This document shows positions 22,836 to 30,816 of a DNA stretch of 64,000 nt, one piece after another. Within the stretch, counting starts at the first letter, position 1. Every line of letters begins with the position of its first letter. Made by a program: the position numbers and the translations under genes. The notes beneath the pieces were generated by a model. It did not search any database. It was given only the letters and a program-made list of their open reading frames with translations, and was not told the origin of the DNA. The DNA comes from GCA-016699445 sp964555055 (lineage in GTDB: Bacteria; UBA10199; JACPAL01; GCA-016699445). The DNA is taken from positions 1 through 64,000 of the forward strand of contig CAZKQW010000006.1 of the NCBI GenBank assembly GCA_964555055.1. Reading direction: 5' to 3'.

Positions 22836-24610
22836 AATTCCTCCCCGAAACTGACATAATATTGCCAATGCGTTTCTGGCGCTCCCGCACCTTCTCCGCC
22901 GGCTTTAAAGCCGCGGGCCATCGTGGCTCGAAACATCCCGATCGGCGACTGGTAACGAAGACCGAACCCCGGAGAATAATAGAGAGGCGCCTCGAAATGC
23001 AGGGCTTTACCGCCGAAGATGCCCGCGTCCGCGAAAACGAAAGGTTGGATTCCTACCGGAAGAAAATTCGCCAAACGCACTTCCAAACTCGCATAGGCAG
23101 CACTTAGAGAACCGTCGGCGCCCGGTAATTCTTGACGCGAATAGCCCCGTAGATCTTGAGAGCCTCCCAAGTAAAAACGGTAGTTTGGAGGAAGTTCGCT
23201 CAAAGTGCCGGGATCGCTCTTGGCAAAAGTCCCGTATAGGCCGCCGCGCGCGCCGATCACTAAAAGAGGCAAGTCGAAATCAAGAAGATTATAGAGGTAT
23301 TGTCCGTCCAACTTGAACCTTTGCGCCGTCACGTCTGAAAGCAGGTTCTTGTTCGTCAGGTCTCCGGACAAGGCCACCCGATAGCCGGAGCGCGGATTGT
23401 TCAAATAATATTCGAAGTCGTGGCTCCTCAGTTGAAACTGGTATTGGAAAGATAAAAAGCGCGTCAATCCCACCGAAGACCCTCGAAACGTGTCGATGTA
23501 GTTGAGGTTGGGGCCTGCATTAAATTCGATGCCTAGAGATTGATTGTCCCAGGAAAAACCTCCGGCTGTCTTAATATTGCCGGAGATGAAGTGGAATTGG
23601 GATTCACGTTCATGGGAAAACGAAAGTATGGGCAATAGATACCAACGAGCGGGTTTCAGATACCATTCGTTGGAGACACTCACCTCCTGTTTTTTATAAG
23701 ATCCGTAGCCCGATACGTCGAAAAGCGACGCATTCTCTCCTAAGCGGGTATGGCGCCACGAGGCCTTAGCCAGCACCAGACCTTCGGTATTCGCTCCGAA
23801 ACCGACGCTTACGATGCGTGGTTCTCCTGGATATATTTTTTGTTCGGCATGGGCTCCGTCGCCTTCGCAGGTCGCCGTAGAATATGTCCCTTGAACCATA
23901 CCGTCGTTCTGAATGCGGCTAGTAGTGAGATTGAGGAGGTTATTGTCGAACCATTCTCCCATCCGAAAGGCATCGAAACGGCGGATGATGCCTGGCTTTA
24001 ATTGGCCTGCCGAGTCTTCGACCACTGAAACGAGACGTTGGCGCTCACCCGCGGCGATCCTGACTTGCACGTCGCCTGTCACCGCGTTTGCCTCCGTCTT
24101 GACGGCGGGACACGGGTAACCCTGGGACTTCAGCTTCGACACCGTCCACTTCTCGATTTCATTGAGGAATTTCGGCGTCAAACGCGTACCGATATTTTGC
24201 CGACGTTTCCCCATGTCGAAACCCGGAGGCGATCCCGTGACGCGGATGCTGCCGACTCTCGTCGGCTTTCCCAACAGGACTAATAGGGACGGGCCTTTCT
24301 CATCGAACGTCATTTGATAATACCCTTTCTCCTGCAGGAAGGCCTTCAAGGAATTCTTCTTTTGAGCTAAGGGAATCGTCTCCCATGCGGCGACCGAAGG
24401 ATCTCCGCACAGAAGAGTCTTCTCGAGGGAATTCAACGAAACATGGCGCACGCCTACGAAAACGATGCCGCCATCACAAATCTTGTAGGAGCGAGGCTTG
24501 CGACGCATGAACGCATCGGCCTTAAGAATTCCCTCGCAAAATAAAAATACCCAAAGGAAAGTGAGTGCAAACCAAATGCGGAAACCGATTTTTGCGACGC
24601 GAATCCTCAT
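22832..24610 (-). CDS. tamA: TamA, Omp85-family outer-membrane barrel
   Basis: 592 residues from ATG 24610, with a signal sequence (WFALTFLWVFLFCEGILKADA). The N-terminal region is built of POTRA-like domains (for example LLVLLGKPTRVGSIRVTGSP and VQVRIAAGERQRLVSV). The C-terminal ~350 residues form the Omp85 barrel, with YRFYLGGSQDLRGYSRQELPG carrying the conserved (V/I)RG-(F/Y) loop-6 motif and a final strand ending in Phe (YYVSFGEEF). It is followed directly by tamB, overlapping 4 bp. A YihY-type gene is divergent. The upstream ATG at 24646 is out of step with the signal peptide. Confidence 0.86.
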   Translation of the reverse strand: MRIRVAKIGFRIWFALTFLWVFLFCEGILKADAFMRRKPRSYKICDGGIVFVGVRHVSLNSLEKTLLCGDPSVAAWETIPLAQKKNSLKAFLQEKGYYQMTFDEKGPSLLVLLGKPTRVGSIRVTGSPPGFDMGKRRQNIGTRLTPKFLNEIEKWTVSKLKSQGYPCPAVKTEANAVTGDVQVRIAAGERQRLVSVVEDSAGQLKPGIIRRFDAFRMGEWFDNNLLNLTTSRIQNDGMVQGTYSTATCEGDGAHAEQKIYPGEPRIVSVGFGANTEGLVLAKASWRHTRLGENASLFDVSGYGSYKKQEVSVSNEWYLKPARWYLLPILSFSHERESQFHFISGNIKTAGGFSWDNQSLGIEFNAGPNLNYIDTFRGSSVGLTRFLSFQYQFQLRSHDFEYYLNNPRSGYRVALSGDLTNKNLLSDVTAQRFKLDGQYLYNLLDFDLPLLVIGARGGLYGTFAKSDPGTLSELPPNYRFYLGGSQDLRGYSRQELPGADGSLSAAYASLEVRLANFLPVGIQPFVFADAGIFGGKALHFEAPLYYSPGFGLRYQSPIGMFRATMARGFKAGGEGAGAPETHWQYYVSFGEEF

Positions 24611-24644
24611 TTTATTTTCATATTCCTCTTGTCTTTCGAGCCGC

Positions 24645-25541
24645 ATGTGGTTTCATCAGGCCGTGATTAAAGTGCTTAAAGCGGCCTTTCTCCGATGGTT
24701 CAATGGCGGCGTTTTTTCCTACGCGGGGGCTTTGGCCTACACCACCCTTTTTTCTCTTGGGCCGACGTTGCTTTTGATCGTCACGATCGCCGGTTTTTTC
24801 TTCGGACGAAAAGCGGCCGAGACGCGGGTCTTCGAGGAAATCCAAAGGCTCGTCGGCACGGAAGGCGCGCAAACCGTTCAAATCCTGTTGAAGAACGCCA
24901 TTCATGCTTCGCATCGTCCGTTCTCCCTTTCCTTGGAAATCATTCTTTTCCTTTTGGGCGCGACGACGGCTCTTACCCAACTCAAATCCTTTTTGAACGA
25001 GATCTTCTCGGTCACGTCCGATCCCGAGACGAACAGCATCGCATCCTTCCTAAAAACACGTTTTTTCTCTTTGCTCCTCATCATTGGATTCGCATTCCTT
25101 CTTTTAATCTCACTTGTCGCCAGCGGTTTTTTTTCTTTCTTGGAGGGGAATCTGCTGCCGGGGAATCGAATCTTCCACCGGGGATTTTCGCTGGCGAGCA
25201 CCGCTCTCTCTTTTTTCCTGACCAACCTTCTTTTCACCGCCATTTTCCGTTTTCTGCCGGATTTAAAGATCGGCTGGAGAGAGTGCTTCACAGGAGGACT
25301 CATGACATCCGCACTCTTCCTCATCGGAAAATCCGTCATTTCGCTTTATATCGGCCATAGCAGCATCTCCAGTGTTTATGGGGTTGCAAGTTCCTTGGTC
25401 GTCGTACTAGTGTGGATCTATTATTCGTCCTTAATCGTTTTTTTCGGTGCCTTGTTCCTCGATACGTTTCTCCAGCATCACGGCATCCCGACGACATTAA
25501 GGAAAAACGTCGTCCGCTTGAAGCGAGAAGTCGTCCGATAG
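24645..25541 (+). CDS. YihY/virulence factor BrkB family membrane protein
   Basis: A 298-residue inner-membrane protein from ATG 24645, with six predicted membrane helices. GGVFSYAGALAYTTLFSLGPTLLL is the family hallmark near the N-terminus, and YGVASSLVVVLVWIYYSSLIVFFGALF closes the fold. The family was once called RNase BN, but that activity belongs to another protein; transport or envelope roles are suspected. The gene overlaps the 5' region of tamA on the opposite strand, so the start is short of the longest open frame (24498), which would cover tamA. A NarL-type regulator follows 26 bp downstream. Confidence 0.85.
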   Translation: MWFHQAVIKVLKAAFLRWFNGGVFSYAGALAYTTLFSLGPTLLLIVTIAGFFFGRKAAETRVFEEIQRLVGTEGAQTVQILLKNAIHASHRPFSLSLEIILFLLGATTALTQLKSFLNEIFSVTSDPETNSIASFLKTRFFSLLLIIGFAFLLLISLVASGFFSFLEGNLLPGNRIFHRGFSLASTALSFFLTNLLFTAIFRFLPDLKIGWRECFTGGLMTSALFLIGKSVISLYIGHSSISSVYGVASSLVVVLVWIYYSSLIVFFGALFLDTFLQHHGIPTTLRKNVVRLKREVVR

Positions 25542-25567
25542 ACGGTTAGCGATAGGAGAATCCCCAT

Positions 25568-26269
25568 ATGCCAAAAACGACGTCCAAAAAAACCAACCCG
25601 GCTAACTTGCCTGATGAAAACAAAAAGAAGATCCTCGTAGTCGACGATCATCCCATCGTTCGGCAGGGGCTGGCCCAGCTGATCTCCGCGGAAGAAGATC
25701 TCGAGCTCGTCGGCGAAGCCAGCAACACCGAAGACGCCATGAAGGCCATCGCGAAGCTGAAACCCGACCTCATCATCGTCGATATCTCCCTCAAAGGAAC
25801 CAGCGGACTCGATTTGACAAAGAACGTGTTGCTTGCCGATCCCGGGATGAAGATTCTCATCGTTTCATCGCACGAGGACTCGTTCTACGTGGACCGAGCC
25901 CTCAAGTCGGGCGCCAAGGGTTATCTAGCGAAACAAGAAGCCACCGATCAGATCGTTACCGCCATCCACAAGGTCCTAGGGGGTGAGATCTATGTCAGCG
26001 AAAAAATGCGCGACAGCATCGTGAGTCGTTTCATTTCGGGTAAAGGCGACGAGGAGAAGACATCCCTCTACAACTTAAGCGACCGCGAATTAGAGGTCTT
26101 ACGCCTTATCGGACAAGGACTCACGACGCGTCAGATCGCGGAAAAACTCTTCATCAGCGCCAAGACGATCGATTCGCATTACGCGAACATCAAGAACAAG
26201 TTGAACTTGAGCAACAGCCACGAACTGATCCAGTACTCCGTTAAATGGGTGCTGCGAGAGAACGCTTGA
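25568..26269 (+). CDS. NarL/FixJ-type response regulator
   Basis: 233 residues: a receiver domain (about 20-140) with DDHPIVRQGL, phospho-acceptor LIIVDISLKGTSGLDL and the VSSHED/KGYLAKQ switch residues, then a LuxR-type HTH (about 170-230, LSDREILEVLRLIGQGLTTRQIAEKLF-like, with TIDSHYANIKNKL). It is a DNA-binding regulator activated by phosphorylation. No kinase is adjacent. The hybrid kinase at 35028 has a HisKA_3 core of the NarX/DegS class, the usual partner of such regulators, but no proof of pairing exists here. GGAG lies just before the ATG. Confidence 0.88.
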   Translation: MPKTTSKKTNPANLPDENKKKILVVDDHPIVRQGLAQLISAEEDLELVGEASNTEDAMKAIAKLKPDLIIVDISLKGTSGLDLTKNVLLADPGMKILIVSSHEDSFYVDRALKSGAKGYLAKQEATDQIVTAIHKVLGGEIYVSEKMRDSIVSRFISGKGDEEKTSLYNLSDRELEVLRLIGQGLTTRQIAEKLFISAKTIDSHYANIKNKLNLSNSHELIQYSVKWVLRENA

Positions 26270-26368
26270 TCCACGTTTTAGCCGCCTGTTTCAATTAAAA
26301 GACTAAATAAGTTCGTACGAATCGTTTAAGGCGCTATAGGCGAAGGAGAAAAATTTTCTCATGATGCA

Positions 26369-26908
26369 TCAATCGCATCGATTCAATAGATTCACGAGGT
26401 CATCAGCATGCTCCTCTTCCTTCTCTAGAATTTTTTCCATCAAGCGCCTGGTGGTCGGATCCTTATCTCCTAAGTAACGGATGATTTCCGTATAACTCTC
26501 GATCGCGATGCGTTCGGCGACCAAATCCTCCTGGATCATTTCCTTCAGGGAATTCCCCTCGATGTATTCGGCATGGCTCCGCGTGAGCAATCCCTCGGGG
26601 GAGAGGTTGGGCTCTCCCCCGAGTTGTTGGATCCGCTCGCCGATTTTATCGGCGTGTTCTTGCTCTTCTTTGGCGTGTTCCAGGAATTCATCCGCGGCCG
26701 GCGGAGAGTTCAGTCCCGACGCCATGAAATAATGTCTCTTATATCGGAGTACGCAGACGATCTCCGTGGCTAAGGCTTCGTTCAAAAGCCTCAGGACCGT
26801 TTGCAAATCGCCCTTGTAGTTATCGGTGACGGCTCCATTCTCGATGTGCCGCCGTGCACGCTCCCGTATCGTTTTAATATCCGTCAAAAAAGGTTTGTCC
26901 GTATCCAT
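26369..26908 (-). CDS. Ferritin-like/bacterioferritin-type diiron protein
   Basis: 179 residues from ATG 26908, with AGGAAGGG upstream. Four helices carry paired E...ExxH-type ligands: LNEALATEIVCVLRYKRHYF, EFLEHAKEEQEHADKIGERI, DLVAERIAIESYTEIIRYL and LMEKILEKEEEHADDLVNLL. This matches the bacterioferritin/Dps-like ferritin superfamily used for iron storage or oxidative protection. A haem-ligand Met cannot be assigned. A longer frame to 26983 would overlap the OmpA gene. It follows the OmpA gene by 28 bp on the same strand. Confidence 0.83.
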   Translation of the reverse strand: MDTDKPFLTDIKTIRERARRHIENGAVTDNYKGDLQTVLRLLNEALATEIVCVLRYKRHYFMASGLNSPPAADEFLEHAKEEQEHADKIGERIQQLGGEPNLSPEGLLTRSHAEYIEGNSLKEMIQEDLVAERIAIESYTEIIRYLGDKDPTTRRLMEKILEKEEEHADDLVNLLNRCD

Positions 26909-26936
26909 GATAATACCCTTCCTTTTTTTGCGTTCA

Positions 26937-28400
26937 TTAGAGGTTTTCTTGCTTCCGACGTCGCACGCGATCGCCTTCCTCATAAGTGGGCGAATATTCC
27001 TTCTTCTTTTCGACCTTTACGTTGGCACCAGGCGTCAACTGGAGATGGAATTCCACGCGGCGGTTCTCGGCGCGGCCTTCCTTCGTGGCGTTATCGGCGA
27101 CCGGTGTTCCTTCGCCCATACCCACCGCGGTGATCTTATCGGCGGGATAGCCCTTCTTCACGAAATAGGTGCGGACCGAGTTGGCACGCTGTTCGGAAAG
27201 CTTATCGTTATAGGCGTCGGAACCTACGCTGTCCGTATGTCCTTCCACGCGAACGCTTTCAACCGCCGACTGGCCCGAGCTTTCGTTGATCTCATCGAAA
27301 ATCTCGTCGAGGATGCGATAAGACTCGGGCTTGATGATGTATTTATTAAAGGCAAAATGGATCTGATTCGTCGTAATCACACGCTCCCGTACAGGCTCTG
27401 GCGGTGGTGGAATCGGCTCCGGACCTTCATCGCGCCGAGGCTGACGGTAGGATAAGGTGGAAAAGACGCGCCAATCAGGGGCTCCCGGATTGTCTTTCTC
27501 CAAGCCGGCGCCTCCACCTACCGTAAAGGCGAGCGGCGCGGTTTCACCGGCCGGCAAGAACCGCAAACCACCGTTGATCTCAAGATTGCGGTTATTCGAA
27601 TCGAAGAAATTGTCGAAAGTCGTCCATCCATTCACTTCGGCGATCGCTTGGACAGGTTTCGCGACGGCCACGTTCATGGAGCCGCCGTAGATGAATTGAT
27701 CGTCGATGCTGCGAGCGCTGGGAGACAATGCGACTTCATTACGGAATTGAGCCCCGGCGTTCACCGCGAAGGAAATTCGATCGGCGATGCGGTGCGTATC
27801 CAAGACCACCATGCCGCCGCCCGTGACTTTTCCGTTGCCGGTATAATGTTCGCTATTGCCCGTGGGAATCGACATGAAAGGAATCAAGGCGATACCGAGA
27901 GCATAACGCTCGTTGTCCAAAAGCTTCGCCTTCAGATTCACAACGATATCCCCCATGCGAGCCCCGTCGTCGCTTCCCAAGGCGCCAGGGGTCACGAACT
28001 TTTGGAATGGAACACCCGTCACCGTGACGCCGACATCCATCCAATCGACCAGACCAATACTCCCTCCAAAGTCGAGGGAAATTTCCTTTCCGATGACGTC
28101 CTGCAAACTGTTTCCGGCTGGGTCTTTCAAGACGAAAGAATTATCGGAGAATTCCCCCGTCACGCCTAATGCGAACCCTCCCCTCTTCAAGGTTTGGGAT
28201 TGTTGTACGGTTAAATAGTATCCATGATCACTTGCGGGCTTGAAGCTAATCGCATCGAAGCTTGTCACGGCCTGGAGACGGGAGTGCCAGAAAGTGCCCG
28301 CACTTACCGCGAGAGCCAAGGATGCGATCTTCGAGATCTTCTTTTTAGAGAATTTCTTTTTTGAGGTTTTCATTTTGTTCTTCTTGTTAGCGGTTTTCAT
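26937..28400 (-). CDS. OmpA-family outer-membrane protein
   Basis: 487 residues. A basic N-terminus and signal peptide (ISKIASLALAVSAGTFWHSRLQA) precede a beta-barrel-like region (about 50-330, alternating polar and aromatic strands), a proline-rich hinge (EPIPPPPEPV) and a C-terminal OmpA/MotB domain (about 345-465) with FNKYIIKPESYRILDEI, VRVEGHTDSVGSDAYNDKLSEQRANSVRTYFV and GRAENRRVEF, the peptidoglycan-binding signature. AAGGAG lies 7 nt before the ATG. It anchors the outer membrane to the cell wall. CsbD is 121 bp upstream on the same strand, separated by a hairpin. Confidence 0.88.
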   Translation of the reverse strand: MKTANKKNKMKTSKKKFSKKKISKIASLALAVSAGTFWHSRLQAVTSFDAISFKPASDHGYYLTVQQSQTLKRGGFALGVTGEFSDNSFVLKDPAGNSLQDVIGKEISLDFGGSIGLVDWMDVGVTVTGVPFQKFVTPGALGSDDGARMGDIVVNLKAKLLDNERYALGIALIPFMSIPTGNSEHYTGNGKVTGGGMVVLDTHRIADRISFAVNAGAQFRNEVALSPSARSIDDQFIYGGSMNVAVAKPVQAIAEVNGWTTFDNFFDSNNRNLEINGGLRFLPAGETAPLAFTVGGGAGLEKDNPGAPDWRVFSTLSYRQPRRDEGPEPIPPPPEPVRERVITTNQIHFAFNKYIIKPESYRILDEIFDEINESSGQSAVESVRVEGHTDSVGSDAYNDKLSEQRANSVRTYFVKKGYPADKITAVGMGEGTPVADNATKEGRAENRRVEFHLQLTPGANVKVEKKKEYSPTYEEGDRVRRRKQENL

Positions 28401-28454
28401 AATGCACTCCTTAAGGGTGGTGTCAGTGGGAACGCCTTTGAATCCACCCCCGGA

Positions 28455-28490
28455 CCGAAGGGCTGCGGATCGCTCCGCAGCGTCCTTCGG
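28455..28490. terminator. Strong hairpin between CsbD and OmpA genes
   Basis: CCGAAGG (28455-28461) pairs with CCTTCGG (28484-28490), and CTGCGGA (28463-28469) pairs with TCCGCAG (28474-28480) around loop TCGC, giving an interrupted 14-bp stem. No T-run follows on either strand, so attenuation or RNA stabilisation is as likely as termination. Confidence 0.45.
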
Positions 28491-28521
28491 CTGTTCCGAG
28501 GATGATCATGGGGCGTTTTTA

Positions 28522-28722
28522 TCAGTAGGTCGCCTTCTCGAACTCGCTCAATTGTTCCTCGGCTTCGTTCTTGGCGATCCCATATTTCTCCTGGATTTTT
28601 CCGGCGAGGCGATCGCGCTTGCCTTCGATGACGTCCAGCTCGTCGTCGGTGAGCTTACCCCACTTCTCCTTCACTTTACCTTTCACCTGCTTCCAGTTTC
28701 CTTCGATTTGATCCCAATTCAT
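28522..28722 (-). CDS. CsbD-family stress protein
   Basis: A 66-residue CsbD protein: MNWDQIEGNWKQVKGKVKEKWGKL, then DELDVIEGKRDRLAGKIQEKYG are the diagnostic repeats (W-x-x-x-K-G-K-x-K-x-x-W-G-x-L-(T/S)-D). CsbD proteins are small, helical, highly charged and strongly induced in stationary phase or osmotic stress; their molecular role is unknown. GGAG precedes the ATG at 28722. It belongs to a run of small stress-type genes on the minus strand. Confidence 0.92.
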   Translation of the reverse strand: MNWDQIEGNWKQVKGKVKEKWGKLTDDELDVIEGKRDRLAGKIQEKYGIAKNEAEEQLSEFEKATY

Positions 28723-28758
28723 GACGATCTCCTTTATGATGGCAATGCAGCTCTCTGC

Positions 28759-28914
28759 TTATCCGTTCTGTTTTTGAGCGCCGCCGGAAGATTGGTTTTG
28801 GTTTTGTTTCTGTTCCCCGCTCTTGGATTTGTCATCCGTACGACCTTGTTGGGACTGATTGTTTTGTTGCTTATCTTGATTCTGATTGTTTTGGCTGTTT
28901 TTTTCGTTGTTCAT
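28759..28914 (-). CDS. Gln/Asn-rich small protein, 51 aa
   Basis: The minus strand encodes MNNEKNSQNNQNQDKQQNNQ and so on to a TAA at 28759-28761, with GGAG 5 nt before the ATG at 28914. More than half the residues are Q, N, S or K; no hydrophobic core is present, so it is predicted to be disordered. It lies between the CsbD and YqjD-like genes on the same strand. The composition is prion-like, but function is unknown. The sequence is low complexity yet has a clear ribosome site. Confidence 0.5.
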   Translation of the reverse strand: MNNEKNSQNNQNQDKQQNNQSQQGRTDDKSKSGEQKQNQNQSSGGAQKQNG

Positions 28915-28970
28915 ACGGTCTCCTTGTTTGGTTTGCGACTCGTTAGACTTCTTTTATATCGTAATACCTA

Positions 28971-29282
28971 TTATCTACCGGTCATACTTTCACGTCCGAA
29001 CCACCCTCCCAACCACCCTACGGCGAGACCAACGCCGAAGGCCCCCGCTAGGATGCGAAAAGGATGCTTCTTGACCGAACTCTCCACGCTCTTCTCGAGA
29101 TCCAAGAGCTTCATCTCGCCGGCATGGCGGGCTTTGCGCGATAATTTCCCGGCGCTACGCGCCAAGGACGAGCGAGCGTCGCTCAGATTATCCATGAAAT
29201 CCTCGCGGACATGCCCCATCGTTTCCTTCAACTCCTTAATTCCTTCTTTAATGCCTGCCTGTAGCACCGATGCTTCGTTCAT
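28971..29282 (-). CDS. YqjD/ElaB-like (DUF883) membrane-anchored protein
   Basis: 103 residues: a long charged amphipathic helix (about 1-70) with heptad-like Ala/Lys pattern, then HPFRILAGAFGVGLAVGWLGGWFGR, a Gly-rich membrane anchor at the C-terminus. YqjD/ElaB-type proteins bind ribosomes at the inner membrane in stationary phase in E. coli; this role is only inferred by fold. TAGGAGG lies 5 nt before the ATG at 29282. A second family member lies at 29808. Confidence 0.75.
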   Translation of the reverse strand: MNEASVLQAGIKEGIKELKETMGHVREDFMDNLSDARSSLARSAGKLSRKARHAGEMKLLDLEKSVESSVKKHPFRILAGAFGVGLAVGWLGGWFGRESMTGR

Positions 29283-29333
29283 TTTATCCTCCTAAAAAAA
29301 TAAGCATGAAAGACTTACACCCTCAGCTTCTCC

Positions 29334-29507
29334 TTAAACAGGGGGAGGGGTTCGAAGCTTGGGCACGATGATCGACAATATGAAAAGAACGAGGAACAGG
29401 AAGAAAAGGATCTTCGCGATGGAAGCCGCTCCGGCGGCAATTCCCGTAAAACCGAACACGCCTGCGATGATGGCGACGACGAAAAACGTTAAAGACCAAG
29501 TCAACAT
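29334..29507 (-). CDS. DUF1328 (YtjA-type) small membrane protein, 57 aa
   Basis: The minus strand encodes MLTWSLTFFVVAIIAGVFGF, then TGIAAGAASIAKILFFLFLVLF, the DUF1328/YtjA pattern of two membrane helices joined by a Gly/Ala turn. AAAGGAGG lies 5-6 nt before the ATG at 29507. These proteins are abundant in stress-cassettes next to CsbD and YqjD genes; function is unknown. Confidence 0.82.
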   Translation of the reverse strand: MLTWSLTFFVVAIIAGVFGFTGIAAGAASIAKILFFLFLVLFILSIIVPKLRTPPPV

Positions 29508-29636
29508 ACTTACCTCCTTTCTTTAAAATGTGGTTTCCTTTTCAGGAGAACCTTCCGATGGATGTTATTCGAAATCGGTGATCTGGAAATAATCTCGATC
29601 GAGTTTAGGAACAATCGGGCTTCGACTGATTTTAAG

Positions 29637-29683
29637 ATGGGGATTCTCCCCATGGATCTCAACGTCTTCATGGGGAATTCCCC
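29637..29683. repeat. Tandem GC-rich hairpins in the 29508-29807 gap
   Basis: ATGGGGA-TTC-TCCCCAT (29637-29653) is a 7-bp stem, and GGGGAATTCCCC (29672-29683) is a perfect 12-bp palindrome; the two share the core GGGGA. They occupy the middle of a ~300-bp divergent intergenic region that holds no gene I can support. They could be operators for the flanking stress genes or a transcript leader structure. Confidence 0.5.
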
Positions 29684-29807
29684 CAGATTAGAATCCGTGC
29701 AGACCCGATTGTGGTTTCGCGACAGTCAGTTTAATTTAAATTTAGTGTAGAGTTGGATGGGAAAATCAAAAACTCACAGGATAAATACATAACATAAGGA
29801 GACCATC

Positions 29808-30122
29808 ATGAGGAATACATCTAAGAAGGAAGATTACGAAGCCGTTGTTGAGGAAAAGCTCGAGGATGTCGCGGCTTCCGCTCAAGAAGCGGCTTCTTCG
29901 ATCAAGGAAAATTTTCAGGAGATCGGCGAACTGACCAAAAAGGCCGCGATTGACGCCTTCAATCAAGTTCAAAAAGACGCCAAAAAATATATCGATAAGG
30001 GTCAAGCGAAGCTTCAATCCGCCGAGGAAAAAATGGAAAAGAAAATGAAGCAATACCCAATGCAAACCCTTTTGATCTCCGCCGGGGTCGGATTCGTTCT
30101 CGGTCTCATGAGCCGGAAATAG
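29808..30122 (+). CDS. YqjD/ElaB-like (DUF883) membrane-anchored protein, second copy
   Basis: 104 residues with the same plan as the gene at 28971: a charged helix (VEEKLEDVAASAQEAASSIKENFQEIGELTKKAAIDAF) and a C-terminal anchor KQYPMQTLLISAGVGFVLGLMSRK, which matches the DUF883 end (P-x-x-(A/T)-x-x-x-(A/G)-x-G-x-G-x-x-x-G) even better. AAGGAGA lies before the ATG. It is followed 26 bp later by a superoxide dismutase gene, suggesting a shared stress transcript. Confidence 0.83.
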   Translation: MRNTSKKEDYEAVVEEKLEDVAASAQEAASSIKENFQEIGELTKKAAIDAFNQVQKDAKKYIDKGQAKLQSAEEKMEKKMKQYPMQTLLISAGVGFVLGLMSRK

Positions 30123-30148
30123 GCATTTGGGAAATACGAAAGAAAGCG

Positions 30149-30763
30149 ATGAAGACACCATCCCATCATTACAAAGCGAAAGCGTTCGTTCTTAAGGATC
30201 TCCACGGGATCTCGGAACAAACTCTGGAGACGCACTTCAAGCTTTATGAGGGTTACGTAAAGGAAACCAATCGGCTTGGAGAGAGGATCCAGGAATTCCT
30301 CAAGGACGGCCGCGTCGATGAGGAAGAGATGCCGGCTTATTCCGAACTGAAGAGGCGTTTAAGCTTCGAGTATAACGGCATGGTGCTTCATGAACATTAT
30401 TTCGAAAACTTGAAATCGGGCGGCTCCGCCGACATTCAAAAAGACGCCATCTTTTTAGACGCCGTGGAATTGAGCTTCGGCAGTTTCGAGACTTGGAAGA
30501 CCGACTTTTCGAGCGTCGGCAAAATGCGCGGCATTGGATGGGCTATTTGCTATCAGGATCCTGCGACCCAGCGATTATCCAACCACTGGATCACGCTGCA
30601 CGAAGCCGGAAACATCGCCGGATTCAAACCATTGTTGGTGATGGACGTTTGGGAGCATGCTTTTCTTTTGGATTACAAACCCGCGGATAAAGGTCGTTAC
30701 ATCGAGGCCTTCTTCGCGAACATCGATTGGAGCGTCGTAGAGTATCGTCTCCGCAAAAACTAG
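30149..30763 (+). CDS. Fe/Mn superoxide dismutase
   Basis: 204 residues. The N-terminal helix hairpin has ISEQTLETHFKLYEGYVKETN (first metal His) and YNGMVLHEHYFENL (second His). The C-terminal domain has LLVMDVWEHAFLLDYKPADKGRYIEAFFANIDW, supplying the Asp (D-V-W-E-H) and last His. This is the Fe/Mn-SOD fold that dismutates superoxide; Fe versus Mn cannot be decided by eye. The Gly/Gln outer-sphere signature near residue 75 (EYNGMVLHE) is divergent from E. coli SodA/SodB, like a subgroup found in soil bacteria. No signal peptide, so cytoplasmic. Confidence 0.82.
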   Translation: MKTPSHHYKAKAFVLKDLHGISEQTLETHFKLYEGYVKETNRLGERIQEFLKDGRVDEEEMPAYSELKRRLSFEYNGMVLHEHYFENLKSGGSADIQKDAIFLDAVELSFGSFETWKTDFSSVGKMRGIGWAICYQDPATQRLSNHWITLHEAGNIAGFKPLLVMDVWEHAFLLDYKPADKGRYIEAFFANIDWSVVEYRLRKN

Positions 30764-30816
30764 CCTCCCTACCTACCCAGTAGCGGAGCCAAGACATTCC
30801 CCCTTTCTTGGCTCCG

